From NCBI GenBank assembly GCA_040754815.1, contig JBFMBX010000002.1, forward strand, positions 62,001 to 126,000: a stretch of DNA of 64,000 nt, given 5' to 3'. The DNA comes from Bellilinea sp040754815. Lineage in GTDB: Bacteria; Chloroflexota; Anaerolineae; Anaerolineales; Anaerolineaceae. The stretch's first letter is position 1. Each line of letters opens with the position of its first letter. Below, one piece after another: positions 33,296 through 41,640 of this stretch. Below the pieces are notes generated by a model that worked only from the letters and a program-made list of their open reading frames with translations, made no database searches and was not told the DNA's origin. A program made the position numbers and the translations under genes.

Positions 33296-33324
33296 ATTAT
33301 AAATCAATTTTTTTCAGCGGTCAA
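33296..33324 (-). promoter_or_regulatory. Sigma-70 promoter of tRNA-Lys
   Basis: TTGACC (33319-33324) and TATAAT (33296-33301) with 17-bp spacing on the minus strand; the tRNA begins 16 bp after the -10. Confidence 0.85.
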
Positions 33325-33337
33325 ATAAAAAATTCAG

Positions 33338-33410
33338 CGCCCCCGCAGGGATTCGAACCCTGAACCTCCAGATTCGAAGTCTGTCACTCTGTCCATTGAG
33401 CTACGGGGGC
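33338..33410 (-). tRNA. tRNA-Arg (anticodon TCG)
   Basis: A 73-nt cloverleaf on the minus strand: acceptor GCCCCCG/CGGGGGC with discriminator G, D-stem GCTC/GAGT, anticodon arm ACAGA-CTTCGAA-TCTGG (outermost pair A-G), T-arm CAGGG-TTCGAAT-CCCTG. CCA is not encoded. A TATAAT lies at 33421-33426 on the same strand, ten bp upstream. Confidence 0.95.
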
Positions 33411-33420
33411 AGTTGCGCCT

Positions 33421-33426
33421 ATTATA
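33421..33426 (-). promoter_or_regulatory. -10 element of tRNA-Arg promoter
   Basis: A perfect TATAAT on the minus strand, ten bp before the tRNA-Arg 5' end. No good -35 is visible at the usual distance, and the region overlaps the divergent TetR promoter. Confidence 0.6.
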
Positions 33427-33444
33427 CCGCAATTTCACTTCTGC

Positions 33445-33473
33445 TTGACACCCTTTTTTACCCCCTCTATAAT
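33445..33473 (+). promoter_or_regulatory. Consensus sigma-70 promoter of the TetR gene
   Basis: TTGACA and TATAAT with exactly 17 bp between them, about 34 bp before the start codon of the TetR-family gene. Confidence 0.88.
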
Positions 33474-33506
33474 TGACCCACAGTCACTTCAATTGGAGTC
33501 TTTTCC

Positions 33507-34178
33507 ATGCCACACACCCGTGCCGTTTCCGCCGATCAAAAAAATGCCCGCCGCACTGCCATCCTGCAAGCCGCTGCCCAATTATTCGAGCAAACCCCCT
33601 ATGATCAGATCCTTATGCAGCAAATCGCCGGGCGTGCCGGTCTTGCCAAAGGCACGCTCTTCCTTTACTTTGAATCAAAAGAACATCTTTTCCTTTCTTT
33701 GACCGCAGAAAGCCTGAACGAATGGTTGAATGACTTATGTGCCGAATTGCGTTCGGCCACACCACCGCTGATGACCCTCGTCTTCACCCGGCTGGTCGAA
33801 CGCAGTCTGCGCCGCCTGGCCGCCCCCTCCGGGCAATCCCTTTTACTCCGCTTGCTCGGCCTGCACCCCCACAGGTTGGCCGAAAAACTCACATCTGATG
33901 CATTGACTCAATTGAATTATTCCCTGCACTCTTCCATAAAAACCACCTCAACATTGATGGAAAATTTACTCCCCTACCTGAGTCCCGGTCAGGGAGAAGT
34001 CATTCTACGACGAATCATTGCCTTATTAATCGGCCTGCCGGGATCAGTCACCCTGACCCCGGCTGAAGATTCAGCAATTGATGAGATTACCGAACTGGCG
34101 GCGGCTTTGAATTTACAGCTGTATGCGCTGGAAACCCTCCACCGCCGCAAGAGTACCGCAGCAACTACTGCAAACTGA
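33507..34178 (+). CDS. TetR-family transcriptional regulator
   Basis: A 223-residue repressor-type protein. The N-terminal HTH domain is clear (RRTAILQAAAQLFEQTPYDQILMQQIAGRAGLAKGTLFLYFESKEHLF); the remaining ~150 residues form the helical ligand-binding domain, whose ligand is not apparent. GGAG precedes the ATG by ten bases. It converges with nuoN and overlaps its end by 14 bp. It may control itself or the nuo operon, but no matching operator pair is evident: the palindrome in front of nuoA has no copy at this gene's promoter. Confidence 0.92.
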   Translation: MPHTRAVSADQKNARRTAILQAAAQLFEQTPYDQILMQQIAGRAGLAKGTLFLYFESKEHLFLSLTAESLNEWLNDLCAELRSATPPLMTLVFTRLVERSLRRLAAPSGQSLLLRLLGLHPHRLAEKLTSDALTQLNYSLHSSIKTTSTLMENLLPYLSPGQGEVILRRIIALLIGLPGSVTLTPAEDSAIDEITELAAALNLQLYALETLHRRKSTAATTAN

Positions 34179-35610
34179 GAATAGCCTGCACGGCCATCTG
34201 TAAAATCTGATTGGGCAATAAACTCAAACCCACCACCGCCAGCGCCGAACCGACCGCCACCAGACTCAACCAGCCATCCCGGCGGATGCGCGGCTCGCCG
34301 CTGCGCATGAACATCATCACCACCACTCGCAGGTAATAATAGGCCGAGATTAACGAGGAAAGCAAACCAATCAAGGCCAGTTCCACATAACCCGCATCCA
34401 CCGTTGCGCGGAAGAGGAATAATTTACCCCAAAATCCCATCGTCAGCGGCACACCGGTGAGCGAGAGCATGAAAACCAGCATGGCCACGCCCAGCCACGG
34501 ATACTTCAACCCCAAACCGGCATAATCATCCAGTTCCAGTCCCCGGTAATCGGCCTGCTCAACCGAAATGACCACCGCCCAGGCCCCAAACGTGGTCAGT
34601 GTATAGGCCAGCAGGTAGAACAACATTGCCGCCACCGCCTGGCCCGCAACTTCCGGGTTGCCGTAAGCCACAAAAGCCATCAACAAATAACCGCCATGTG
34701 AAATGCTGGAATACGCCAGCATCCGTTTAAGATTGGTTTGCACAATGGCCAGAATGTTCCCAACCAGCATGGTCAGCGCCGCAATACCCCAGCCGAGTGG
34801 CGCCATTTCACCCGCCAGCGTCGGGAAGGCGGTGAGAAATACCCGTAGCAACACCGCCACCCCGGCAGCCTTGACCGCTACCGCCATAAAACTGGAAACC
34901 GGTGTCGGCGCACCCTGATACACATCCGGTGCCCATTCATGGAACGGCACGGCCGCCAGTTTGAAGGCAAAGCCCACCAGCATGAGCGCTGCCCCTGCAA
35001 TGAAAAGGGGCAGATTCACTGCACCCTCTTTAACGCTCGCAACAATCTCGGTCATGCTGGTCGTTGCCGTTGCCCCAAAGATCAGGGCAATCCCATACAG
35101 CACGAATGCAGAAGAAAATGTCCCCAGCAAAAAGTACTTCAGGGATGATTCTTCCGATTCCGGCCGCTCGCGCGCCAGACCGGCCAGCACATACAACGGT
35201 ATCGAAAGAAACTCCAGCGCCAGAAAGACCATGATCAGGTTGTAAGCCTGTGTTACCAGCATCATGCCGGCAATGGATAAGAAGACCAGCGGGTAAAACT
35301 CACCGCGTTCCAGATTCATGCGCTTTAGATAATCGTAAGAGAGGGCAACGACCAACAGTCCGCTGACCAGATACAACACATTCAAATAGACGGCAAAACC
35401 ATCCACGATGATCATATTCTGGAATGCTAGCCCGCCATTGCCAGCCTGTGAAAGCGTAACCCCAATGGTCACAGCCAGCCCCAAAGCCGCCAGCGCCGCC
35501 ACAATGCCTTTGCGTCCTTTCGGCGCCCACAAATCCACCACCAGCAGGAGCAGCGCCCAAACCAGCAAAACGAGAATGGGAAGGGTGAGAATGAAATCAT
35601 TCATGTTCAT
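34165..35610 (-). CDS. nuoN: NADH-quinone oxidoreductase subunit N
   Basis: A 481-residue antiporter-like membrane subunit of complex I with about 14 transmembrane helices. Seen are the conserved Glu/Lys-containing helices (for example FLALEFLSIPLYVLAG, FKLAAVPFHEWAPDVYQGAPTPVSSFMA) and KRMLAYSSISHGGYLL. It is the last gene of the 14-gene operon. The ATG follows AGGAG by seven bases and lies 10 bp after nuoM. It works as one of three proton-pumping modules in the membrane arm. Confidence 0.96.
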   Translation of the reverse strand: MNMNDFILTLPILVLLVWALLLLVVDLWAPKGRKGIVAALAALGLAVTIGVTLSQAGNGGLAFQNMIIVDGFAVYLNVLYLVSGLLVVALSYDYLKRMNLERGEFYPLVFLSIAGMMLVTQAYNLIMVFLALEFLSIPLYVLAGLARERPESEESSLKYFLLGTFSSAFVLYGIALIFGATATTSMTEIVASVKEGAVNLPLFIAGAALMLVGFAFKLAAVPFHEWAPDVYQGAPTPVSSFMAVAVKAAGVAVLLRVFLTAFPTLAGEMAPLGWGIAALTMLVGNILAIVQTNLKRMLAYSSISHGGYLLMAFVAYGNPEVAGQAVAAMLFYLLAYTLTTFGAWAVVISVEQADYRGLELDDYAGLGLKYPWLGVAMLVFMLSLTGVPLTMGFWGKLFLFRATVDAGYVELALIGLLSSLISAYYYLRVVVMMFMRSGEPRIRRDGWLSLVAVGSALAVVGLSLLPNQILQMAVQAILSLQ

Positions 35611-35620
35611 CGCATCGCTC

Positions 35621-37132
35621 CTAATGAATAACCAGCACGGCGGTACTCTGGATTAACGCAACCAGCCGCTCCACACTGGGATTGATCAAATCAAAGAACG
35701 GCGCAGGGTACAATCCGATCCAGAAAATCAACACCAGCAGCGGCACCAGCGTAATCACCTCGCGGGCATTCAAATCTTTCAGTAAAAGATTGGCTTCCAC
35801 GCGCACCGGTCCAAGGAATACGCGCTCGAACATCACCAGCAGATAGACCGCCGCTAAAATAACCCCCACCGTCGCCGCACCGGCAAAGTAAGGACTGTTC
35901 AGCACCTTCGAACCAAACGCGCCCAACAAAATAGTGAACTCACCTACAAAGCCGTTAAGCCCGGGCAAACCGGCTGAAGAAAGCATGACAACCAAAGTCA
36001 ATGCCCCTAAAATCGGCATAACTTTCCAGATGCCGCCGTAGGCGCTCATTTCGCGAGTGTGCCGGCGCTCATATAACATGCCCACAATCAAAAACAGCGC
36101 ACCCGTGCTCAAGCCGTGATTGACCATTTGCAGCACACCACCCGCCAGCCCCTGCTGAGTGAGGGCGAAGATGCCCAGCATTACAAATCCCAGATGACTG
36201 ACGGAGGAATAAGCCACCAGTTTCTTCACGTCCTTTTGCATCAACGAGACGGCTGCCCCATAAAGAATGCCGATTACCGCCAGCACCGCCATATAAGGGG
36301 CAGCCTGCAGGCTGGCTTCGGGAAAGAGCGGCAGGTTGAAACGCAGAAAACCGTAACCGCCCATCTTCAGCAGCACCCCTGCCAGAATGACCGAACCGGC
36401 GGTCGGTGCTTCCACATGCGCATCCGGCAGCCAGGTATGCAGCGGGAACATCGGCACTTTGATGGCAAACGCCAGCGCAAAAGCAAGGAACAGCCACAAC
36501 TGCGTTTGAGCAAACAACTGCCGTTGAGCAAGCAGATCATTCCAGGCAAAACTGCCCGCCTGCAGCCCCATAACCAGAATGGCCAGCAGCATCAGCAGCG
36601 AACCGAACATGGTAAAGAGGAAGAACTTGACGGCGGCATACACCCGCCGTTCGCCGCCCCACACACCGATCAGGAAGTACATCGGCACCAGCGTGAATTC
36701 CCAGAAAATGTAGAAAAGGATCAGATCCAGCGCCAGAAAGACACCGATCATGCCCGTTTCCAGCAGCAGGAAAAACGCCATGAAACCTTTGACGCGTTCT
36801 TCCACTGCCGACCATGTTGAAAGGATGGCTATCGGCGTTAAGAAAGTGGTCAGTAAAACCAGCAGAATGCTCAGTCCATCCACGCCCAGATAGAAATCAA
36901 TGGAAATGCCGCCAACCCGCAGCCATGAAGTGCGGTAAACCATTTGCAGGTCTCCTGCCGCAGGGTTGAACTGGCGCAGTACCACCAGCGACACACCAAA
37001 AGTCGCCAGCGAGGTTAACAGCGCCGTCCAGCGGATTGCATTTTTCTGCTCTGCCTTAAGGAACAGGATGATAAAAAAACCGGCCAGCGGCAGAAAAGTT
37101 ACCAGAAGAAGCGGATGAAGTCCAAAGATCAT
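35621..37132 (-). CDS. nuoM: NADH-quinone oxidoreductase subunit M
   Basis: A 503-residue antiporter-like proton-pumping subunit with about 14 membrane helices. Conserved parts include FYIFWEFTLVPMYFLIGVWGG (the key Glu), KVPMFPLHTWLPDAHVEAPTAGSVILAG and KKLVAYSSVSHLGFVMLG. The ATG at 37132 (IFGLHPLLL) was chosen over an in-frame codon six residues upstream because AGGAG lies seven bases before it. It lies 30 bp after nuoL. Confidence 0.96.
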   Translation of the reverse strand: MIFGLHPLLLVTFLPLAGFFIILFLKAEQKNAIRWTALLTSLATFGVSLVVLRQFNPAAGDLQMVYRTSWLRVGGISIDFYLGVDGLSILLVLLTTFLTPIAILSTWSAVEERVKGFMAFFLLLETGMIGVFLALDLILFYIFWEFTLVPMYFLIGVWGGERRVYAAVKFFLFTMFGSLLMLLAILVMGLQAGSFAWNDLLAQRQLFAQTQLWLFLAFALAFAIKVPMFPLHTWLPDAHVEAPTAGSVILAGVLLKMGGYGFLRFNLPLFPEASLQAAPYMAVLAVIGILYGAAVSLMQKDVKKLVAYSSVSHLGFVMLGIFALTQQGLAGGVLQMVNHGLSTGALFLIVGMLYERRHTREMSAYGGIWKVMPILGALTLVVMLSSAGLPGLNGFVGEFTILLGAFGSKVLNSPYFAGAATVGVILAAVYLLVMFERVFLGPVRVEANLLLKDLNAREVITLVPLLVLIFWIGLYPAPFFDLINPSVERLVALIQSTAVLVIH

Positions 37133-37162
37133 GAGAACTCCTTGATCCACAAGATGAGAGCC

Positions 37163-39148
37163 TTAGCGCAATACCAGATAGGTGATGACCAGCACCACCC
37201 CCAGTAAAATTGTCAACGCATAGGAACGCACATAACCGTTTTGAAAACGACGCCACAATTGAGCCGTAGCCCGCATCAGATTACCTGCTCCATTGACCAG
37301 CCCGTCAATCACACCCTGATCCACCGGCTGAGCGAGGAACTGGGCCAGCCGCAAGTATGGCTTCACCACCAGAGCCTGATACAATTCATCCACCCACCAT
37401 TTATTTTCCAGCGCCAAAAACAGGCCGTTGAGCGGTCTGGCGAGCGGGTCAGGCTGGCGGCTATCTTCCAGAGGTTTGCGCCCGTAAACCAGCCAGCCAA
37501 TCAGCAAACCAGTTAACGCCACAGCCAGTGAAATCAGCGCCACCGAAATAATGAACTCGGCCGGTTCAACACCATACAGACTGTGTTCCAGCCATGTTTC
37601 CAGCCAGTGGGTGGCAGGGAAATTGAGCAATCCGCCAAGCGTTGCCAGCACTGCCAGGATGACCAGTGGAACAGTGACTACCGCCGGACTTTCCTTTGCG
37701 CCGGCTGCCGCTTCACTGCGCGGCTTGCCGAAGAACACCATCGCCAGCTGACGGGCAACATAGAAAGCCGTCAGAAAGGCCGCCGCCGTCAACACAAAAT
37801 AAACCGGCGGGTGGTGCAGGCTGGCATCCGCCAGAATTTCATCTTTGGAAAAGAAACCGGAAAGCGGCGCAATTCCAGCCAGGGCAAGCGCGCCGATTAA
37901 ATACACCCAAAAGGTGAGCGGCATTTTCTCCCGCAAGCCGCCCATGTTGCGCATGTCCTGCGGGTCAAACGCCGAGTGATGCCCCTCATCGGCATGGCTG
38001 CCATGTGCTGCCGCGTGTTCGTGGCCGTGTTCCATGCCCAAAATGACCGACCCGGCGCCTAAAAAGAGTAGTGCCTTGAAAAAAGCATGGGTGATCAGAT
38101 GGAACATCCCTGCCACCGCAGCGCCCATTCCCACAGCCGTGACCATAAAACCCAACTGGCTGATGGTCGAATAGGCCAACACCTTTTTAATATCATATTG
38201 CCCCACGGCTATCGTCGCCGCAAAGAAAGCCGTGGCTGCGCCTACCCACATGACCACATCCTGTGCCAGCGCCACCTGCTGATAAAGTGCCTGCGAGCGT
38301 GCCACCAGATAAACACCCGCCGTTACCATGGTAGCGGCATGAATGAGTGCCGAAACCGGCGTCGGGCCGGCCATGGCATCCGGTAACCACACATACAAGG
38401 GCAATTGCGCCGATTTACCGGTCACTCCCAGCAGCATGAACAGGGTAATGGCCAGAATCACTCCCGGCAGCACCTCCGCAACCTGCCCAGCCTGCGCGAA
38501 CACCGTCTCAAAATCCAGACTGCCAAAATTGTAGAAAATCAGGAAAATGGCGATTAACAGGCCAAAATCACCGATGCGGTTGACCACAAACGCCTTTTTT
38601 GCTGCCTGAGCGTTGGCAATGCCGCCGGCGCCTTTCTCAAACCAGAAGCCGATCAGCAGGTAGGAACATAAACCGACCCCTTCCCAACCGACGAACAGCA
38701 TCAGGAAATTATCGGCGCTGACCAGAATCATCATCGCCGCCATAAACAGGTTCAGAAATACAAAGAAACGGCGAAAACGATTCGGATCGCCGTTATGGCG
38801 CACATCGGCGTACATATAACCAATCGAGTAAATGTGAATCAGCGTGCCCACGCCCGCAACAACCAGCATCATCGTTACGGAAAGGGTATCCACGCGGAAA
38901 TTCCAGTCGGCAGTAAACTCGCCAATCGCCAGCCAGCGCAGGAAATGGTAAGTGCCGCCTTCCGGTTCCCCAGCCAGACCCAGCCCCAGCATCACAGCCA
39001 CACCAAACGATAAACCAGCCGCCAGACTGGCAATGAACCCTATGCCTTTCTCTCCCAAACGCTTACCAACCAGTAAATTGAGGATGATCCCCAGCACAGG
39101 GAAGAAAACGACCCACGGCGCAAGTGGTAATACCGTTTCAAAATTCAT
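37163..39148 (-). CDS. nuoL: NADH-quinone oxidoreductase subunit L
   Basis: A 661-residue distal antiporter-like subunit of complex I, with the core of ~14 helices and the long C-terminal lateral helix typical of NuoL (C-terminus RSYALTILLGVVLVITYLVLR). Conserved blocks are FVGWEGVGLCSYLLIGFW, SAQLPLYVWLPDAMAGPTPVSALIHAATMV and KKVLAYSTISQLGFM. A His-rich loop (HGHEHAAAHGSHADEGHH, about residues 373-392) is inserted between membrane helices; it could bind metal but is likely a variable loop. Confidence 0.96.
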   Translation of the reverse strand: MNFETVLPLAPWVVFFPVLGIILNLLVGKRLGEKGIGFIASLAAGLSFGVAVMLGLGLAGEPEGGTYHFLRWLAIGEFTADWNFRVDTLSVTMMLVVAGVGTLIHIYSIGYMYADVRHNGDPNRFRRFFVFLNLFMAAMMILVSADNFLMLFVGWEGVGLCSYLLIGFWFEKGAGGIANAQAAKKAFVVNRIGDFGLLIAIFLIFYNFGSLDFETVFAQAGQVAEVLPGVILAITLFMLLGVTGKSAQLPLYVWLPDAMAGPTPVSALIHAATMVTAGVYLVARSQALYQQVALAQDVVMWVGAATAFFAATIAVGQYDIKKVLAYSTISQLGFMVTAVGMGAAVAGMFHLITHAFFKALLFLGAGSVILGMEHGHEHAAAHGSHADEGHHSAFDPQDMRNMGGLREKMPLTFWVYLIGALALAGIAPLSGFFSKDEILADASLHHPPVYFVLTAAAFLTAFYVARQLAMVFFGKPRSEAAAGAKESPAVVTVPLVILAVLATLGGLLNFPATHWLETWLEHSLYGVEPAEFIISVALISLAVALTGLLIGWLVYGRKPLEDSRQPDPLARPLNGLFLALENKWWVDELYQALVVKPYLRLAQFLAQPVDQGVIDGLVNGAGNLMRATAQLWRRFQNGYVRSYALTILLGVVLVITYLVLR

Positions 39149-39223
39149 TCAGTCTTCTCCCATTCCCAGAATGAAAGCCTCACCGGCCGTAAATTGCAAA
39201 AATTTAAGGTCAAGTTTGCCCCC

Positions 39224-39523
39224 TCAGCCTTTGAGCATATTCATTTCGTCAAGATCAATGGTATGTTTGGCCCGGAAGATGGCCACCATTAACGCCAGCC
39301 CCACCGCCACTTCCGCAGCAGCAGTGGTCATCACGAAAAAGACGAACAAATTGCCATCCAGAATCTGATGATAAGCCGAAAAAGCCACAAACAGAAGATT
39401 GGCAGCGTTGAACATCAATTCCAGTGACATAAACACAACCAGCGGGTTGCGCCGCAAAATCACCCCCAGCACACCGATGGCAAACATAGCGGCAGAAAGA
39501 ATCAGATAATAACTCATCGGCAT
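39224..39523 (-). CDS. nuoK: NADH-quinone oxidoreductase subunit K
   Basis: A 99-residue membrane subunit with three transmembrane helices. The conserved ELMFNAANLLFV helix bears the proton-pathway Glu, and a second conserved acidic region is near VAVGLALMVAIFR. Length matches the family. GGAGGG precedes the start. It is 3 bp downstream of nuoJ and 75 bp before nuoL. Confidence 0.96.
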   Translation of the reverse strand: MPMSYYLILSAAMFAIGVLGVILRRNPLVVFMSLELMFNAANLLFVAFSAYHQILDGNLFVFFVMTTAAAEVAVGLALMVAIFRAKHTIDLDEMNMLKG

Positions 39524-39526
39524 GGT

Positions 39527-40084
39527 CTATCCCTCCACGGGTGTTTCAGGTTTTTGAATACCCGGCTTTGGCCGGGTGGGGCCTTCATGTTTGGAAAGCA
39601 CAATTGCACCAATCGTAGCCCCCAGCAGAATAAATGCCGTTACTTCAAACGGCAGCAGGTAGCGGTTGAACAAAATCATGCCAATTTCCGCCGGACTGGC
39701 TAATGACTGTGGCGTGAGCGGAATGGCCTGCAAGGGCGTGGTACGCAGCAAGTAATACAGCACAATTTCAGCCAGAAAGATCACCACCAGCAGAATACCC
39801 AAAGCACGCTGACCACGCAGCGGTTCGGTGAGCGGCAGGTTTTCGGCACCCAACAGCATGATTACGAAGATGAACAGCACCATGATCGAACCGGCATACA
39901 CCGTAACCTGCGCAAAGGCAATGAAAGGCGCTCCCAACGCCAGATACAGCAAACCCACCGCAACGAAATTAACCACCAGAAAGAGCGCTGAATACAGAGC
40001 ATTGCGGCTGACAATCAGCCCAATAGCCGAAACGATCACCGTCAAACCGAGAATTCCATAGACCAGCAGGACGCCAATATCCAT
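39527..40084 (-). CDS. nuoJ: NADH-quinone oxidoreductase subunit J
   Basis: A 185-residue membrane subunit with five transmembrane helices. The pi-bulge helix 3 region is seen as LGAPFIAFAQVTVYAGSIMVLFIFVIMLLG, the signature of NuoJ. The C-terminal tail (KHEGPTRPKPGIQKPETP) is polar and variable. It is preceded by GGAGG and lies 17 bp after nuoI. Confidence 0.96.
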   Translation of the reverse strand: MDIGVLLVYGILGLTVIVSAIGLIVSRNALYSALFLVVNFVAVGLLYLALGAPFIAFAQVTVYAGSIMVLFIFVIMLLGAENLPLTEPLRGQRALGILLVVIFLAEIVLYYLLRTTPLQAIPLTPQSLASPAEIGMILFNRYLLPFEVTAFILLGATIGAIVLSKHEGPTRPKPGIQKPETPVEG

Positions 40085-40101
40085 TCGCTTGGTTTACCTC
40101 C

Positions 40102-40593
40102 TTAATCCTGTGGATCCTGCATCACCGGCACCGAGCGAGTGTATTTTCCCGGTTCGGTCTTTTGCGGCGTGGGTTGACCACCCGGCGGCACCGGCTCGAG
40201 GAGCATATCCTTGGTGTAGATCGACTCATGCCGGTCGGTGAAAGAAAGTTCATAATTATCTCCCAGCACAATCGCTTCGGTCGGGCAGGCATCCTCGCAG
40301 AATCCGCAAAAGATACAACGCAGCATGTTGATTTCATAGGTGCTGGCATATCGTTCACCCGGTGAGTAGCGTTCCTCATCCGTATTTTCTGCCGCCTCGA
40401 CGAAAATTGCATCTGCGGGGCAGGCCGCGGCACACAATGAACAGCCAATGCACTTTTCCAGTCCGTTTTCATAGCGTTTCAATACATGTCGCCCCCGAAA
40501 GCGGGCACGCACCGGCCTTTTGACCTCCGGATACTGAATGGTAACCGGAGTTTGAAACATCTCCCGTAATGTCGTCAACAAACCTTTGATCAT
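40102..40593 (-). CDS. nuoI: NADH-quinone oxidoreductase subunit I (2x[4Fe-4S])
   Basis: A 163-residue ferredoxin-like subunit that passes electrons from NuoG to NuoB. It has the two cluster motifs CIGCSLCAAACP and CIFCGFCEDACP for clusters N6a and N6b. The C-terminal ~45 residues are Pro-rich and variable. The ATG at 40593 (MIKGLLTTLREMF) follows AGGAGG and was chosen over a start 14 codons upstream inside nuoH; it begins 4 bp after the nuoH stop. Confidence 0.96.
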   Translation of the reverse strand: MIKGLLTTLREMFQTPVTIQYPEVKRPVRARFRGRHVLKRYENGLEKCIGCSLCAAACPADAIFVEAAENTDEERYSPGERYASTYEINMLRCIFCGFCEDACPTEAIVLGDNYELSFTDRHESIYTKDMLLEPVPPGGQPTPQKTEPGKYTRSVPVMQDPQD

Positions 40594-40597
40594 ACCT

Positions 40598-41629
40598 CTA
40601 ACCTCCTGCAAGTACAACCACCGCCGCGGTGACAATTACATTCACCAATCCCAGCGGGAACATGATCTTCCAGCCCAACTGCATCAAACGGTCATAACGA
40701 ATACGCGGCAGCGTTGCCCGCACCCAAATCATAAAGAACAGCCACAAGGCAACTTTAAGGAACAACCAGTGCGGTCCCGAAGCAAACACCCAGCCGATGA
40801 CCGGCAATTCACTCAACATCCCCAGCGGAGAGAGATAGCCGCCCAAAAACAGCGTTGCCCCAATCATCGAAACGGCAATCATTTTGATATATTCCGCCAT
40901 GAAGAACAGGGCAAACTTCATACCGGAGTACTCGGCATGGTAGCCGGCAGTCAGTTCTTGCTCGGCTTCCGGCATATCAAACGGCGCACGGTTGACTTCT
41001 GCCAGCGAAGCCACCAGAAACAGTACAAAACCGGCCGGCTGTAAGAAGATAAACCATAATCCCTGCTGGGCGCGCACAATTTCCATCATACTCATCGAGC
41101 CGGTCAGTAAAATCGGCCCAACGAACGAAAGCCCCAGCGCCAGCTCGTAGCTGATCATTTGCGCTGTGGCGCGCAGCCCGCCCAGGGTGGCATATTTGTT
41201 ATTCGAAGACCAGCCCGCCAGTGTAATCCCATAGACCGATATGGAGGTAACCGCCATAATGTAGAGAATTGCCACATTCACATCTGTAAGGTAAAGCGTG
41301 TAAGTTTTACCAAACAGGGTAATTGTTTCACCCCACGGTATGACCGCCGTTACCACCAGCGAAGGGATGACAGTAATGACCGGAGCGAGGGTAAAAAGCA
41401 ATTTATCGGCTCCCGCGGGGGTCAATTCTTCTTTGAAAATTAACTTGATACCATCGGCTACGGGCTGCAGTATCCCAAAAGGGCCGGCACGGTTCGGACC
41501 GACACGCGCCTGAATGCGCGCCAGCACCTTGCGCTCATACAAAGTTACATAGGCAAAACCACCGGTCAGCACTAAAATAATGATCAGCGATTTGATGACC
41601 CACTCCCAAACTTGTGCCGCTGTAACCAT
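40598..41629 (-). CDS. nuoH: NADH-quinone oxidoreductase subunit H
   Basis: A 343-residue membrane subunit that joins the membrane and peripheral arms and forms the quinone-binding entry. About eight helices are predicted; conserved loops include ERKVLARIQARVGPNRAGPFGILQPVADGIKLIFKE and EVNRAPFDMPEAEQELTAGYHAEYSGMKFALFF with the acidic quinone-channel residues. The ATG at 41629 follows AGGAG by eight bases and is preferred over the start five codons upstream that overlaps nuoG. Confidence 0.96.
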   Translation of the reverse strand: MVTAAQVWEWVIKSLIIILVLTGGFAYVTLYERKVLARIQARVGPNRAGPFGILQPVADGIKLIFKEELTPAGADKLLFTLAPVITVIPSLVVTAVIPWGETITLFGKTYTLYLTDVNVAILYIMAVTSISVYGITLAGWSSNNKYATLGGLRATAQMISYELALGLSFVGPILLTGSMSMMEIVRAQQGLWFIFLQPAGFVLFLVASLAEVNRAPFDMPEAEQELTAGYHAEYSGMKFALFFMAEYIKMIAVSMIGATLFLGGYLSPLGMLSELPVIGWVFASGPHWLFLKVALWLFFMIWVRATLPRIRYDRLMQLGWKIMFPLGLVNVIVTAAVVVLAGG

Positions 41630-41640
41630 GAATGCTCCTT

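Noticed and set aside
37900..38050. Metal-binding function for the His-rich loop in NuoL
   Set aside because: The loop falls between helices, where NuoL proteins vary in length; histidine richness alone is not enough.
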